This document shows, one piece after another, positions 20,101 to 33,809 of a stretch of 64,000 nt of DNA. The number at the start of each line of letters is the position of its first letter. The first letter of the stretch is position 1. The DNA is from Diphasiastrum complanatum (taxonomy: Eukaryota > Streptophyta > Lycopodiopsida > Lycopodiales > Lycopodiaceae). The DNA is taken from positions 49,709,083 through 49,773,082 of the forward strand of contig CM055100.1 in NCBI GenBank assembly GCA_029204225.1. The letters run 5' to 3'. A program made the translations under genes and the position numbers. Under the pieces are notes generated by a model, which worked only from the letters and a program-made list of their open reading frames with translations, had not been told where the DNA came from and made no database searches.

Positions 20101-23100
20101 TGAAGTGCCAAAATGCTAAGGCTTGATCTTTGTGAAAAGATACTTAGCAATAGTACATCCTACTACTTCAAACTAAGCTCATCTAAACACTAAAAAGCCT
20201 CTTTGCTGTAGGAAAATATACTCAACATGGATGCATTGTTCAATGAGAAAAAAAGGTATTGAACATGAATGTACAGTCTGATAAAGTAAAGCTTCAATGT
20301 GATGTGATTGTACCTCCATAGTTAATGAGCTCCTTGATTCGACCTGTCAAATGAAGGTAACCATCCTCGTCAATATATCCTCTATCGCCAGTATGGAACC
20401 AAGCAAACTCAAAAGCTTTTTCATTGGCTTCTGGATTGTTTTTGTAGCCTTTGGTTACATTTGGTCCACGAATACAAACCTCTCCTACCTCTCCTGGTGG
20501 CAAAGAATCTCCATTGTCACTTAGTATTGTGAGCTCAATTCCTGTTGGTTTGCCAACTGAGCCTGGTTTACGAGGCCCGTGTGAAGGAAGAGGATTGGCA
20601 GTCATCTGGTGGCTGGCCTCTGTCATTGCATAAGCTTCTAGAACTGGAGCAGAAAATGCTTCTTCAATATTTGTCATCACAGCAGGCGCTAGAGAAGCAC
20701 TGCAGCTTCGGATAAATCTCAAATGAGGGTACTCTGATTCTGGATTACTTTTGTGTCGGGCTAACAAAATCTGGTGAATAGTAGGAACAGCAGTGTACCA
20801 TGTGGCTCCATACCGTTTCATGTCAGACCAGAAAGCTGTAGCTGAAAACCGACCAGCAGCCGGAAGAATAACAGTCCCCCCTGCTGCTAGTGATGAGAGT
20901 AGGGAACACATCAAACCATGCACATGAAACAGGGGAAGTACAACCACAGTTTTGTCCAGAGAATTCAGCTCATAGGCTTCAACTATATGCAACACTGAGG
21001 AAGCGAGATTCAACTGTGTCAATGGCACCCCTTTTGGTCTGCTAGTAGTCCCAGATGTATGGAGAAACAACGCTTCATCATCTTTTAGTGGTTCAGGTAG
21101 AGCTAAATTTTCTGAATCAGAAGTAAGTTCCAACCTGGACTTTGGGAGTAAAACAACATTCCCACTGCCGGTGTTATCTTTTTCCCAGTGCACACCAGCG
21201 ATGGGGAGGCCAAGCCTATCAGCTGCAGCTTCTGCAGCTTTATTGCCCTCTTTTCCTGGCACCAAAAGCAAGCTAGTCTTGGCATCTTCCATATAAAAGT
21301 AAAATTCTTCCTCAGTGTATGCAGAATTAAGAGGAGCTGCCACACCACGAGCACGAATCACCGCCAAAAATACCACGACAAACTGCACATACAGACAATC
21401 AACCTACATAAGAACAAATCTTTGGACAAACTTATTACCTTATGAGTTAGCCCTCTTCAGAGATAACAGAGTTTGGCTTTTGATTAGTACACACACGCTG
21501 AATCTCGTGAAAAAATAGGGCGTACTTCAGTATTTGACTTCATGAAATCTGCTACAGAAACTAACATCTTCAACAACATCATGCATGGTATAAATGAGAC
21601 GCTATGAAACTTAAAAATATGATAATCACCCAAAGAAGGTGAGGCTGTGATGAAACATGAAAGATATTCCCACAATATCACCAGATAATTTCTGCAATTA
21701 TACAGCTAGATTATCTCAACTTACTGGTGAATGTTAAAGGTTTCCATTACTAATAACTACAAGCACACACTTCCATGACATCTACTTATGGTCTAGTACA
21801 AGTACATAAAACCCTTGACATAAGTTACAAGCCCTCAAAAAGTTTAAAGAAATATTTGTAAAGAATTCAGAAATACGGCAGTCTTAGTGTTATGCAGAAA
21901 ATAAAGTTTAAAATGCATAACCAGTTTCTCATATCATCGATGGATGTGATAGTTATTAATCAGATTTCTGTCAAGATAGAGTAAGAAATGAATAAAATAA
22001 CTTGGGCAATCATTTGCTCTTTGGCTTTTTACTCAACTCACCAAGATATGATGTTAACACCATACACCAGCGTCCAGAATATCTAAAACGATAACAAATA
22101 TGTCATCGCAATAAGGTCCAAGCATCGCAAAAGATAGAACTTGGGTGAGCCCACATAAATAGTGTCATTACTTTCAAATCCTCGGATCTGTACTATAAAG
22201 AACTTGTTGTCAATGCAAAAATGTAAATATTTAGGTGTCGTTACTTTCGGAATAATGAACAATGTGTAGGTACCCACATGATATTGGTACTTCAAGTGCC
22301 TTTTTGTTCTGTCAGACAGCACTCCTAACTTCCAATTACATGAAATGGAAGCTGGGACTTAGTAGGCCCACCCAACTTAAGTGATAAAGTGTTTAAGCAC
22401 CTTTCTTTCTCCAGCTCTCTTGGAAGTCACATAGATCATTTTAAGGACTGTTAAAATGAATGTGAGGAGCTACGAGTCCATCCAGTGTTGAGTACAGTGT
22501 TTATGCAGATGATGCAGTACTTCTGCATAATATCATAAAACTCTCCAACTGCATGTTCATATCTTGAAAGCCTTTTGTGATATTTCAAGTGCCTCATTAA
22601 CTTGAAAAACACAGATGCAGTGTCCAGGTTGTTATCCTCATGCTTGGTTAACTTGTTTGACATATGGTAAAGTAGATATACATCAGGAATAAACATATTA
22701 CTGGTGAAACTCATTACAACTCTGTGTAGGAATACGAATCTTGGCGGCATATAGTAACCTTTCTATTGCTTGGAGACAGCATGCTTTGGAATTATGGAGG
22801 TGGGACAAAAATAGGGCACTCTTCGTAACCTTGACAGTCTGATCTTTTGTACAATTGTGCAGTTTATTGGAAGAAGCAATTCTCATTTAGAGAGGGCTAA
22901 AATTTAAAGAGCAAAGAAGGGTTTAAACTCCATTTATTGGTGTCAAGGAAACCACTCTATATACCATATTATTTGCTGAAATGGGTATTGTGCCATTGGT
23001 GATAATATCTATAAAGATTGCCAAGAGTAGATCCTTGAGATCCTGATACCACTGTTAAAACCGCCAAGTGTAGATCCTTGAGATCCTGCTACATACGCCA

Positions 23101-24992
23101 AAAGGAGTGCTGTGGAGCCAAACCACCCAACCAAGTAGAAACTGAAACTCAAACCCCAATCAGCTTCACCCCACAAATCACGGTCACTGAATACAGGAGA
23201 GAAGAGGTTTCTGGCAATTGAATACCGAGATCTGGAAGTGGAGGAGGGCGCGTTTTTGTAGGTATATATAGACCCCTGAAGCCTAGGAATAATCCTTCCA
23301 TAACCCTAATCCTTTACTAAATCCATATTCAAGAGTTTTTTATCTCCTCAACATGCAGAAAAGCTTTCAATCACCACGCAGTGCTCCACATGTCCTAATT
23401 GAAGTGCCAGGGCCCTTATTGCTTACATTTCTAGCCTAGTTTGGAATAATGAGGCATAACTAATAAACTCATACACTAGCGTGTCGACTATCCACGTCAA
23501 GGATCATTCCGAGCATCTTCTACAAGACACAGTTCATAAGAGAAACTTGGACAGTAATTGTTGGCATGAAAACAAGGCTCTCAACTTATGCAGAAGAATG
23601 CGTAAGTCCTTACAACATCTTGATGCCTTAAAATAGCTTTGAGCTGGTTGTCTTGCATCTATATTTATGAAAAATGATGTTGCATGCGCATGATCATTGA
23701 CAACTGTTACATCCAGCACGATCTAGTCCTTTCTCAATCTTGATCTTGGTTTAACTAGCATATTTATAGTTTGGCATTTGCCCTTTCAAGACAAGAACTA
23801 TTTTCAGGTTATATGGTACTTAACTTCCCTGGCTTAAATGCCGATGTGCACAAATGTTTATTATCAAAAATTGCCAATGACATTGGGAAGAATAATCTAA
23901 TATGAACAAGCTCAATATACCAGATTTTAGTACTTGACTGTGCCCACTTGTATTGATGCATTGAGGTGGGCCAATGCCTTGTCGTGCCTCATGGCAATCA
24001 AGGCATCTGACTCCGTTTCTTCACACCAAACATAACCTTTCACATGCCAGTTGGCTACTTGCGATGGACAATAAGAAAACTTTAACCATGCTTAAGTATA
24101 CACGGTCAATCAACGATCAAGATTTAAGTCAAGATATCCTTAGCATATCAAATTTTAAAATGTTCACAATTACAAGAATTTTAAAAAAATTGTTTCATGA
24201 TCACAAATTTGTAACAAGCTTTTGAGATTAACAGTTATTGCTGTAAGCTGTAGGGCTACATTGTTGCTTCTCGAGACAGCAACCTTAGAAACGTTGGGGA
24301 ACTACAGTAAATAAATGAGACACTAAACCATGGTTTAATACCAAAAAAAATTCTCTCTAGAATTCTTGACTAAGCAATATTTGCATCTCACATGTTACTA
24401 AGCACTTCAAGTCTCTGTGTCTAGCAGTATTGTGCAGCTTCGCATAGTTGAGCATAACATCCCACGGCAAAATTGTTGGCTCCTGAGCTTGTTGCTTATT
24501 CTTTTTAGGTAGTCTGGACACGATGGATTGCTTGATTGTATCTCCCAATACAAAAATCATTACTTTTTCTCATATTTCTTCAGCCTTGGCCATTTTTCGA
24601 AAAATACAAGTTGATTCGTGATTCAGTGCTTCTTCTTTCAAAAAAAGTAAAAGCAGAAGAAAACATTTCTCAAAGCTCTCTTCATAGCTATCTGACAGTC
24701 CGAAGCTTTCCTAGCAATAATAATAAAATGACTCATTGTAACAAGAAAAACGGATCGGAAGGTTAAAACAGACCTCAATTGTGTTGGGAAAAGCGAGAGA
24801 AATTAGATCCCCTGGCTTCAATCCGGAGCGCTGAAGCATAGCTGCGGTTCGCAAAATAGTTGATTGAAGCTCCGCATAAGTGAGTTGAGGTCCTCCAGAG
24901 GATATTAGCGCATCATTGTCAGGATACCTTTCAGCTGCATTTTTCAGAACACCTGTGAGCGTGCTGAGTTCCCCTCCGTCCTTTTGAGCCAT
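16947..24992 (-). CDS. AAE3: AAE3-like acyl-activating enzyme (probable oxalate-CoA ligase), 4 exons
   Basis: Joined exons encode 528 residues of an ANL-superfamily CoA ligase. Motifs in order: P-loop LHTSGTTSRPKGVP (about 180-193), the LFHVHG segment (224-229), YAMTEAS (324-330), WFHTGD (401-406), the hinge GRIKELINYGGEKISP (420-435) and the C-terminal catalytic lysine in PRTATGKIQRR (506-516, Lys512). Sequence and length (Arabidopsis AAE3 is about 514 aa) resemble AAE3 much more than 4-coumarate-CoA ligase. The family activates oxalate with ATP and CoA to oxalyl-CoA, the first step of its breakdown to CO2, in the cytosol; the C-terminus (KNPKS) has no peroxisomal SKL signal, in keeping with that. 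No stops or frameshifts interrupt the exons. The start is the ATG at 24992 in a GGCATGGC context. A TTTCCTTTGCTGGGCAG acceptor-like site 10 nt upstream suggests a 5' UTR intron. Confidence 0.93.
17142..17633 (-). other. AAE3-like intron 3 (492 bp)
   Basis: Starts GTGAGT and ends TTTCAG. No other feature seen. Confidence 0.85.
17634..17737 (-). CDS. AAE3: AAE3-like exon 3
   Basis: A 104-nt exon completing codon 430 and coding residues 431-464 (EKISPMEVDAIL..PDEKYGEV), the A8 core loop entering the mobile C-terminal domain. Acceptor CAG at 17740-17738; donor GTGAGT at 17633. Phase returns to 0. Confidence 0.9.
18977..19400 (+). mobile_element. Possible LTR remnant in intron 2
   Basis: Begins TGTTACGAACATCC, a start shared with many chromovirus LTRs (compare TGTTACATACC at 63458). 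It has a TATA box (GTATAAATAGGGAC, about 19231) in an LTR-like position. I find no PBS, second LTR or target duplication. Confidence 0.25.
19590..19926. repeat. 177-bp tandem duplication in intron 2
   Basis: Two diverged copies start at about 19592 and 19769. Shared blocks include TTCAAAGTGCAC, GGCTACAATAGTG (TCGCTACAATAGTG in copy 1), CCCCAAATAACTT and GAACGCCCTGTAC. Mismatches are spread evenly, so the duplication is not recent. Confidence 0.75.
20314..21382 (-). CDS. AAE3: AAE3-like exon 2
   Basis: Codes residues 74-429 and the first base of codon 430: most of the N-terminal adenylation domain with the P-loop, HVHG, YAMTEAS and WFHTGD motifs. The acceptor is GTATGTGCAG before TTT at 21382. 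It ends GGA-G before a GT donor at 20313, leaving a phase-1 split glycine codon. Confidence 0.93.
21383..24773 (-). other. AAE3-like intron 1 (3391 bp)
   Basis: Bounded by GT at 24773-24772 and AG at 21384-21383. It contains an old LTR-like remnant with a PBS near 23045 and a 44-bp spaced duplication. Otherwise it shows no gene. Confidence 0.85.
23039..23480 (-). mobile_element. LTR remnant with primer-binding site inside intron 1
   Basis: On the minus strand TGGTATCAGGATC (23051-23039) follows one base after an LTR-like end (GTTTTAACA). The presumed LTR extends to about 23480 and includes a TATATATA box near 23260. A segment around GAGTAGATCCTTGAGATCCTG occurs twice, 44 bp apart (23020-23046 and 23064-23090), spanning the PBS. 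No gag follows, and the outer end is uncertain. Confidence 0.4.
24774..24992 (-). CDS. AAE3: AAE3-like exon 1
   Basis: Codes residues 1-73, from MAQKDGGELS to AFPNTIE, including the N-terminal YAELQ..AAMLQ segment. It ends in phase 0 at GAG followed by a GT donor (GTCTGT) at 24773. Confidence 0.92.
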
Positions 24993-26059
24993 GCCTTCAC
25001 TCTGCCCAGCAAAGGAAATCCACTCAAACCGAAACCCACCAAAGAAATTGGCAGATATAGCTGGGGATCCACACGCCTATATTGTGACCTGGCCTCTGAG
25101 ATGATGCTGCTACATGAACATCAACAATTTATGAATCAGAAATGGCAAAACAACAAAAAGTATTCAAAAGGAATTGATCAAATCACCTAGCACAGGGGAG
25201 GGTGCTACTCCCAGAATGAATCTACAAAATCATACCTGGTTAATACAATAATTTTCCCATTTTCTATCTAAGCCAGCCTCGAGATGGTAACAAAACACAA
25301 ACACAAATACCAAATATCTATGATCTCTGATGATATACTTAATACATGTCTGATTGATCAGATCACTTTGTTTTTGTAGCTGTGAAATGGGATTTTGGCC
25401 CTTTTCAGGCTTGAATTGAGAAACAAAATTAAACAATAAAGTAGAAGACAGGTCAGACTAGGATGTAGGAGTAGCAGTGGTAGGGCATTGGTGAGTGCAA
25501 AGTGGCTACTAACCCTTTCACAAAGACAGATACATTGAATGATGCTGCTGGCTATGGCTGCTGTTGCCACGAAGCAAGCACCCACCCCATCACAATGTCC
25601 TGTTTGGCATCTTCTTATTAGTAGTTAACTTCAAGTTATAACACAACCAAATCGCCAATGCCCATGTCATGCTTACTCATCTGTCAATGACCCAAATAAA
25701 TTGGTCAAGCCAATTCAAACTCCATGGCACTACCAACTTAACAACCATTGCACTTGATAGCCAATGTCACTTGCTATGCATCTCTTTTAAGACGAGAGCA
25801 AGACTAAGCACTCGATCTCAACATCTCCTCTTCAAGTTGAGTCTCCTATACCTCTCTTGCATTTGCATGAGATTCTCTTCACATTTTCTCCCGATTTCAT
25901 TCTATTATCAAATTTGAAAATGTATCTTTTGATCATCAGTCCATCAAGTTGAGTTGTCCCTCATGGCTAACAATCCTCACCACCTCATTAGCCACAACTG
26001 AAGTTAAAATTAGATGTGGGAGAGTCCTTTTTCCACCTATGGACCACAGGACTATCCAC
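24993..26059. other. 5' flank of the AAE3-like gene
   Basis: Should contain the promoter and probably a 5' UTR intron of the minus-strand gene. I cannot place a TATA box or transcription start with confidence. A hydrophobic minus-strand frame at 25358-25585 lacks support. Confidence 0.35.
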
Positions 26060-26356
26060 AGCTCTCGTATAGATTTGTCTGAACATCTCAATGCTTTCAC
26101 AATACACGTTTATACAACCAATGTTAATGAATTTGTGTTTGTCTACGTAATCAATTGAATTGATTCTGACGATTTCAAAGCGAGGATCAAATAAAATTAG
26201 TTGCGACCCTTGTTGCGATACAATTGATTTGAATTTTAGTTCATACACTGAGGGAAAGGAGTCACTTATCAGAGCCCGATAGTTCAAACATAGTTCCTTC
26301 TGTATCCTTCCTTTTCATTCCCTTTGACTCCTTCATTTCACATCATTTCCCCAACA
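26060..26356 (+). mobile_element. Copia element D, 3' part of the 5' LTR
   Basis: About 300 bp match 37635-37934 almost along their whole length, including AGCTCTCGTATAG, TTGCGACCCTTGT and TTTCACATCATT. Both end CCCCAACA. The match starts abruptly at 26060, so the LTR is truncated or strongly diverged on its left. The PBS follows at once. Confidence 0.75.
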
Positions 26357-26368
26357 TAGTATCAGAGC
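26357..26368 (+). promoter_or_regulatory. Primer-binding site of Copia D
   Basis: TAGTATCAGAGC directly follows the LTR end; one base differs from the standard site. A second similar string, CAATATCAAAGC, lies 40 bp further on (26397). Confidence 0.7.
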
Positions 26369-26587
26369 TTCGTTCTCTGATTAATTGATACCAACACAAT
26401 ATCAAAGCCTATAAGGCATTGAAGCTTCCACTCATCAAAGCCTGCACAATTTTAGAGTTTCTTTCTTTCCGACACAATTCTACTAGACTGGTAGAATAAT
26501 AGCTTTCTTGTTTTGATAATGTAGATAGACTCCATTTTTCATTCTTAAGTCGTCGATAGATCATATCATTAGTAGACAAAGGTTCCA

Positions 26588-27270
26588 TATGGATTCTCAA
26601 AGTAAAGTCGATCTCATTGTAGACAACAAGCTTTATGGATCCAACTACCACTTGTGAACATTTAAGATGAAAATAGTGCTAATGGCTAAGGAGTTGTGGG
26701 ATGTTGTCTCAAGTATCGAGGTCAAGCCCAAAGTAGATGACGCAGTCATCTCCAAACGGAAGCTGAAGGATTGTAAAGCCTTTGCTTTGATCATTCTTAG
26801 CATATCGGATATGCAAATTGGCCATATATCTAAAGCTCATACATCGAAAGAAGTCTAGAATATCCTGAGCGCCCTCTATGACATGAGAGACATAACCTCG
26901 AAGTTACACCTCAGGAGAAGATTTTTCTCCCTCGGAATGGCGAACGGTGATTCACTACAGAATCACATTAACCAGTTCGAGAACCTCCTACAACATATGG
27001 CCACTTTCGGATCAATCATAGACGATCAAGACGTAGTGATGACACTGTTATTGAGCCTACCATCCACATACGAAAACTAGGTGATGATCATCATGACACA
27101 CTTAGATCTAACTTTTTCTAAAAACATCTCTATGTTGCTACAAAAAGAGAGTCGAAGGAATGGATCTTGCGGCTCTTTGAATATAGACTCACACGCTCTA
27201 CATGCAAACAAAGTCGATAAGGCAAAAGAAGAAAGGCACCAAACAATTCAATTCTAATCAGAAGCCAACT
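26588..27270 (+). pseudogene. Copia D gag
   Basis: From the ATG near 26590 the plus strand encodes a Copia gag (SKVDLIVDNKLYGSNYHL, FKMKIVLMAKELWDVV), a UBN2-type core (SLQNHINQFENLLQHM) and the DVVMTLLLSLPSTYEN end. In-frame stops occur near 26654, 26857 and 27079. The zinc knuckle and protease are missing: the sequence passes directly to integrase after about 27270, so an internal deletion removed them. Confidence 0.8.
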
Positions 27271-27960
27271 CAGAGCCTGTGTGGCCCAATGCAAATGTTA
27301 TCTTTGTCTGGTGCAAAGTGCTTTATTACATTCATTGACGAACACTCAAGGAAAATAGTTGTATATTTCATAAAGCAGAAATCAGAGGCTTTCAACCTAT
27401 TCAAACAATACAAGGAGTATGTTGAACTTGAAACTGGCAAAAGGATTAAAGCATGAGGATGCCTGAAGGCAGAGAGTATATCTCTACTGAATTCAAGGAG
27501 TTGTACTACCTTAGCAAAGGCATTGAGCAACAATTCATCACTCCTTTTTCACCCCAGTCGAATGGCCTTGTTGAAAGAAGAATAGAACCTTGGTCGAATC
27601 GACTAAGTGCATGCTTGCTCACACATCACTATCAAAGCAATTCTGGGTCGAAGTTGTGTCTACTATAGCTTACATTTAGAATATATGCTCAACCAAAGGC
27701 CTCAACACATCTTGTGAAGTTTGGACAGGCTCCAAACCTTCGATAAAGAACCTCAGAGTCTTCAGAGCTATTGCCTACACGCGGATCCCAAAAGATACCA
27801 AAAAGAAGCTGGACTCCAATAGCATCAAATCCGTCTTTATTGATTATGCTTTTTCTGACAACGCTTATAAGCTACATGGTTTTGATACTACAAAGGTATT
27901 TTTCAGCTGAGATGTCATCTTTATTGAGGATCAATTTATCGACCTGAAGAGCAAGGAAAA
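27271..27960 (+). pseudogene. Copia D integrase
   Basis: Frames show YYIH/FITFIDEHSRKIVVYFIKQK, EGREYISTEFKEL and QQFITPFSPQSNGLVERR, the Copia integrase core with its usual D..D..E blocks partly altered, then the C-terminal segment (SVFIDYAFSDNAYKL near 27830). There are multiple stops and shifts. Confidence 0.75.
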
Positions 27961-28229
27961 AGTTCCAAGCGAACTATCGACTACCCCTACCTTCGACACG
28001 ATGATTCAAGTCGCAAGTTCGAATGTGCCGATAGGCGAACAGCTTATTGACAACTAGTCTAAAAAAGATGTTGCTCCTCAGGAGCAACACAACCAAAGAC
28101 AGGATCATCAGCCTATGCCACCTCCAAGAAAATCGACAAGAGTATGCACACAACTCACAAGGTAAATTGACAAATTGGTTTGCTATCTCGTCCGAGAACC
28201 GACAACTGTCCAAGAAGCACTCAACCAGT

Positions 28230-29225
28230 CAGACTCCGTTCTTTGGAGAGAAGTAATGGATAGAGACTATACCTCTCTAATCAAGAACTAGACGTGGTCT
28301 ATCGACGAATTGTCGGCTAGCCGAAATGTAACTGACAACAAATGGGTATTCAAGGTCAAATACAAGGGGGACATGAGTGTCAATTGAAGAAAAGCCCAAC
28401 TTGTTACGAGAGGATTTTCACAGATCCCGCATATCGACTACAACGAGACTTTCAGTCCGGTAGTCAAGCACTCCTCGATTAGGAGACTTCTATCGTATGC
28501 TGTTATGGCTAATCTAGAGGTACATCAGTGGATGTGCAGACAACTTATCTAAATGCACTTATTGAAGAAGACATCCACATGATATAGCCCGAAGGCTATG
28601 TGCTCAATGATAAGAAAAATCATATATGCAAACTCCACAAGGCACGTTATGGCTTCAAGAAATCCACATGGTTCCAAAGGATAAACACCTTCCTTATCGA
28701 ATAGGGTTTTAATCCAAGCACTGCTTATTTGAATGTATATTACAAGCTAGTGCAACATTCCTTTATGAATATCACCTTGTATGTCGACGACACATTGCTT
28801 TTTAACAACAATATCAACTAAGGAGATGCTACCTCTACAATTCGGCATGACAGATCTAGACGAAACTCACTACTGTCTCATAATTCAGATCTACAGAGAC
28901 AGAGAGCAAAGGCTAATTTATATCACTGAAACAAAGGTACATTCTTAATGCACTCACCAGATACAATCTGATGGACTGCAAATTGGCTCACTCATCGATG
29001 GATCCAAGCCTAAAATTGTCAAAGAATCAATGTCCTCAAATGAAGGAAGAGAAGGAGCAAATGAGAGATTATCCATACCAATTTGTCTCAGGTACTCTCA
29101 TGTATCCAATGGTCTACACCAGACTTGATATCACTTTTGTAGTAAGCTCCCTAAGCCAATACATGGCTAATCCAAACATTATTCATTCAAAGGCTCTAAT
29201 TAGAGTCATGAGATATATTTGAGCT
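28230..29225 (+). pseudogene. Copia D reverse transcriptase
   Basis: Recognisable blocks: NKWVFKVKYKGD, FSQIPHIDYNETFSPVVKH, the catalytic YVDD at 28780-28791, and YPMVYTRLDITFVVSSLSQY near 29100-29160. Stops at several sites (for example 28387 and 28702) and shifts near 28530 and 28820 show that it is dead. RT copies the element RNA to DNA. Confidence 0.85.
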
Positions 29226-29695
29226 ACGAAGGACCAATGCATCTGCTATGGAGGAGTCGATAACGACAACAACAAACTCCACATACTTAGTGGATATACA
29301 AATGTGAGCTGCGTGAGAAATGTATAGACTCGTAAATCTACATTTGGATTTACATTCTTCCTCAACAATGGTCCTATTGCTTGGAACAATCACAAGCAAA
29401 CCTTTATTGCTCTCTCATCTATAGAGTCAGAGTATGTCGTTGTCTCTCGAGCTACCAAAGAAGTAGTGTGGTCGAAAAATTTGTTATTAAACATTCGTCT
29501 GGTACAACCTACTCCAACAATCGTCTTATGTGATAATCAAAGTGACATTGCCTTATCAGCCAACCCTAGATTTCACTCTAGGAGCAAGCACATTGAAATT
29601 AAATATCACTATGTTAGGGGCAAGATTCTCGACAAAGCGGTCACCTTGGAGTACTTTCAAACACAGTACATGACTACAAATATATTTACTAAAGT
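29226..29695 (+). pseudogene. Copia D RNase H
   Basis: Contains RKSTFGFTFFLNNGPIAWN, SSIESEYVVVSRATKE, CDNQSDIALSANPRFHSRS and KHIEIKYHYVRG, the Copia RNase H signature. The frame is fairly well kept from 29466 on; earlier stops occur near 29221 and 29325. Confidence 0.85.
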
Positions 29696-30637
29696 GTCGG
29701 GCACAGATGCGCACAACAAATTTTGGGCAATGTTAAATATGAAAATTAAGGCCTTCATGGACCCAATAAGGAGGGGGGTAATGTGGCAACTATGCAAACA
29801 CAGTGAAAAATATAAAAAAGAAATAAAAGTCCTTGGCATGTGTATTGTAAGCCCATGTATGAGAATTTGCCAATAAACTTCTACTATGGCATGTGTTTTG
29901 TAATTCCATGAGTAGAAGCTTAAAAATAATAAAATAACTTAAACTTAGACTTAAGAAACTTAAGCTTAGAAAGATTCTAAGTTATCTTAAGCTATCTTAA
30001 GTCCCAAGTTAGAAACTCCTAAAGTTCTAAGTTCTAAGTTAGAAGTTTTTAGAAGCCTTAGAATGGCTAGTTTATGACTAATCCCGTAAGCTAATGGATG
30101 CTTATGGAAAGCCCTCCTTGCTATGAGGAGAGATATTTCTCATGTATGAAACACTTTTGAGATTACGCTATCTTGCTCTCTATTTTGGAGAATTATCATT
30201 CTATTTCATTTGTGTTCCCATTGGGAAGGTGCATAGCTTGAGGGAAGGTGATCGGGCCTCCTCTTGCCTCCTTTTCATCGGTTTTCATTGTGGCATGTTC
30301 ATTATTGCTTATTTGCTTAGTATTAGCCACAATGTATATTTTATCTCCCTTTGGGTGTTAAGTAGGAATTAAATTAATCGCCTTTGCTAGTTGGGTACTG
30401 CCTTAGCAAAGTTTATTTCTTAGTAGGTATTGGCTAGTTGGAAAAGCCTTAGCCGAACCTTAGTTTGTTTTCACTTCGAGCATCACATGGGAAGCCTTGG
30501 TGCTCTCATTCCCCTTTTGTTTGCACTTTTCTATTCCAATGTAAGCTTCATGTAGATCTTAGAAAGTGGACAAACCCTTTTACACTTTACTACATCCGTG
30601 AGTAGATCTAGCCACCACTTAGAATAGATTTACTTCC
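29696..30637 (+). other. Spacer between Copia D RNase H and its polypurine tract; possible solo LTR
   Basis: A purine-rich run (AAGGAGGGGGGTAA, 29766-29779) is followed by about 850 bp with no coding potential. The portion 29930-30060 is full of TTCTAAGTT / AACTTAGA / CTTAAG strings. It could be a solo LTR (starting TGTGGCAACT, ending near CTAGCCACCA at 30617) inserted beside the tract, but I find no target duplication. Confidence 0.35.
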
Positions 30638-30646
30638 AATGGGGGG
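30638..30646 (+). promoter_or_regulatory. Polypurine tract before the Copia D 3' LTR
   Basis: AATGGGGGG is followed directly by TGTTGGATTTC, an LTR start shared with the other Copia copies (minus strand at 48812 and 5639). Confidence 0.6.
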
Positions 30647-31284
<638 letters not shown>

Positions 31285-31287
31285 TAT

Positions 31288-31300
31288 TGGTATCAGAGCC
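31288..31300 (+). promoter_or_regulatory. Primer-binding site of Gypsy E
   Basis: TGGTATCAGAGCC lies three bases past the LTR, complementary to the initiator tRNA-Met 3' end. Confidence 0.85.
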
Positions 31301-32529
<1,229 letters not shown>

Positions 32530-33809
32530 TTGCAATATCATTTGAGCTCGGCTGAATCAATTGAGAAACTTCATGATTCTGAGTATGAACTCTTTCACTT
32601 GCTTTTGAAATCTCGTATGCATTGTGATGTTGGGGATGTGAATGTGTTTTCATGCTTTAACACCGAAAATTCGCATCAGGAACAACAGCTTTTGCAAGAG
32701 TTTAGTGTTTTTTCGAAGCAGCTACCTTATGGACTACCACCCGCTCGGTCGGTGGATCATAAGATAGATCTTTTGCCCGATAGTCGTCCTATCTTCAGAC
32801 AACCATATCGGTTTAGTCAGAAGGAAGAGGAGGAAGTGGCTAGGCAGATCGAGGAGTATCTCAGGATGGGACACATAAGACCAAGTAAATCTCCATGGGG
32901 AGCACATGTCCTTCTTAAGAGTAAGAAAGATGAGAGTTTTCGGCTATGTGTAGATTACAAGGGTCTGAACAAGCTTACAGTTTAAAATAAATACCCATTG
33001 CCCAGGATGGACGATCTCATAGATCGATTGAATGGAGCTAAATACTTCCCGAAAATTGATCTACGTATGGGATACCATCAGATTAGGATACATTCGGAAG
33101 ATGTATCTAAAACCGGTTTTAGGACCAGGTTTGGCCACTACGAGTTTCTTGTATTGCCCTTTGGTTTGATGAATGCTCCGGCTACTTTCCAGCAAATGAT
33201 GAACGATTTATTTTATCCATATTTGGGGAAGTTCGTAGTAGTGTTTCTGGACGATATTCTGATCTATAGCAGAACACTCAAAGAGCATGCTAAGCATCTC
33301 TGTATTGTCTTACGTATCTTAAGACAAGAGAAGCTTTATGCAAAAGAATCAAAATGCAAATTCTTCAAGAAGGAACTTCTTTACCTAGGTCATAAGATTA
33401 CCTCCTTTGGGATCAAGATTGACGAAGAAAAGGTGGAGACGGTAGTAGAATGGCCAATTCCTAAAACGGTACGTGAACTTAAGTCATTCTTAGGTTTCAC
33501 TGTGTTTTTTCATAGATTTGCAGAGGAGTACTCGAAGATTGCTGCACCTCTCAACAATATGTTGAAAGGAGTGAAAAGCCGTAAAGGTAGACCAAGTCCT
33601 CCTATTAGATGGAATGAGAAATTAGATGAGAGTTTTCGCAAACTCAAGCTTCTAATTGCCTCAACTCCAGTTTTGAGAATAGCAGATCTACATTTGTCAT
33701 TCGTCATTAACACTGACGTGAGTGATACGGCTATTGGAGCTGTTCTCTTATGGGAGGGTCAGCCCGTTGCCTTTGAGAGTAAGAAACTAGGTCAGGTACA
33801 CCACTCAAG
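32530..33809 (+). pseudogene. Gypsy E pol: linker, RT and start of RNase H
   Basis: After the linker EKLHDSEYELFHLLLKS, RT runs from [13 protein letters not shown] through [44 protein letters not shown] and the catalytic FLDDILIYS (33244-33270) to the connection LGHKITSFG. RNase H begins at FVINTDVSDTAIGAVL and is cut at GQVHHSS by the N1 insertion. One in-frame TAA at about 32983 replaces a sense codon before NKYPLP; otherwise the RT is intact. It closely matches the remnant at 3020-3491. Confidence 0.9.

Larger units (their letters stand above)
17738..20313 (-). other. AAE3-like intron 2 (2576 bp)
   Basis: GT-AG intron. It carries a 177-bp tandem duplication (19590-19926) and an LTR-like stretch with a TATAAATA box (about 18977-19400). 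No coding sequence of note. Confidence 0.85.

Noticed and set aside
21383-21388. Start of the long AAE3 exon frame at 21388
   Set aside because: The codon is GTG, and a clear CAG splice acceptor precedes 21382; the real start is in exon 1.
25358-25585. Hydrophobic 75-codon minus-strand frame upstream of the AAE3-like gene
   Set aside because: No family resemblance and no promoter evidence; probably 5' flank or UTR-intron sequence.
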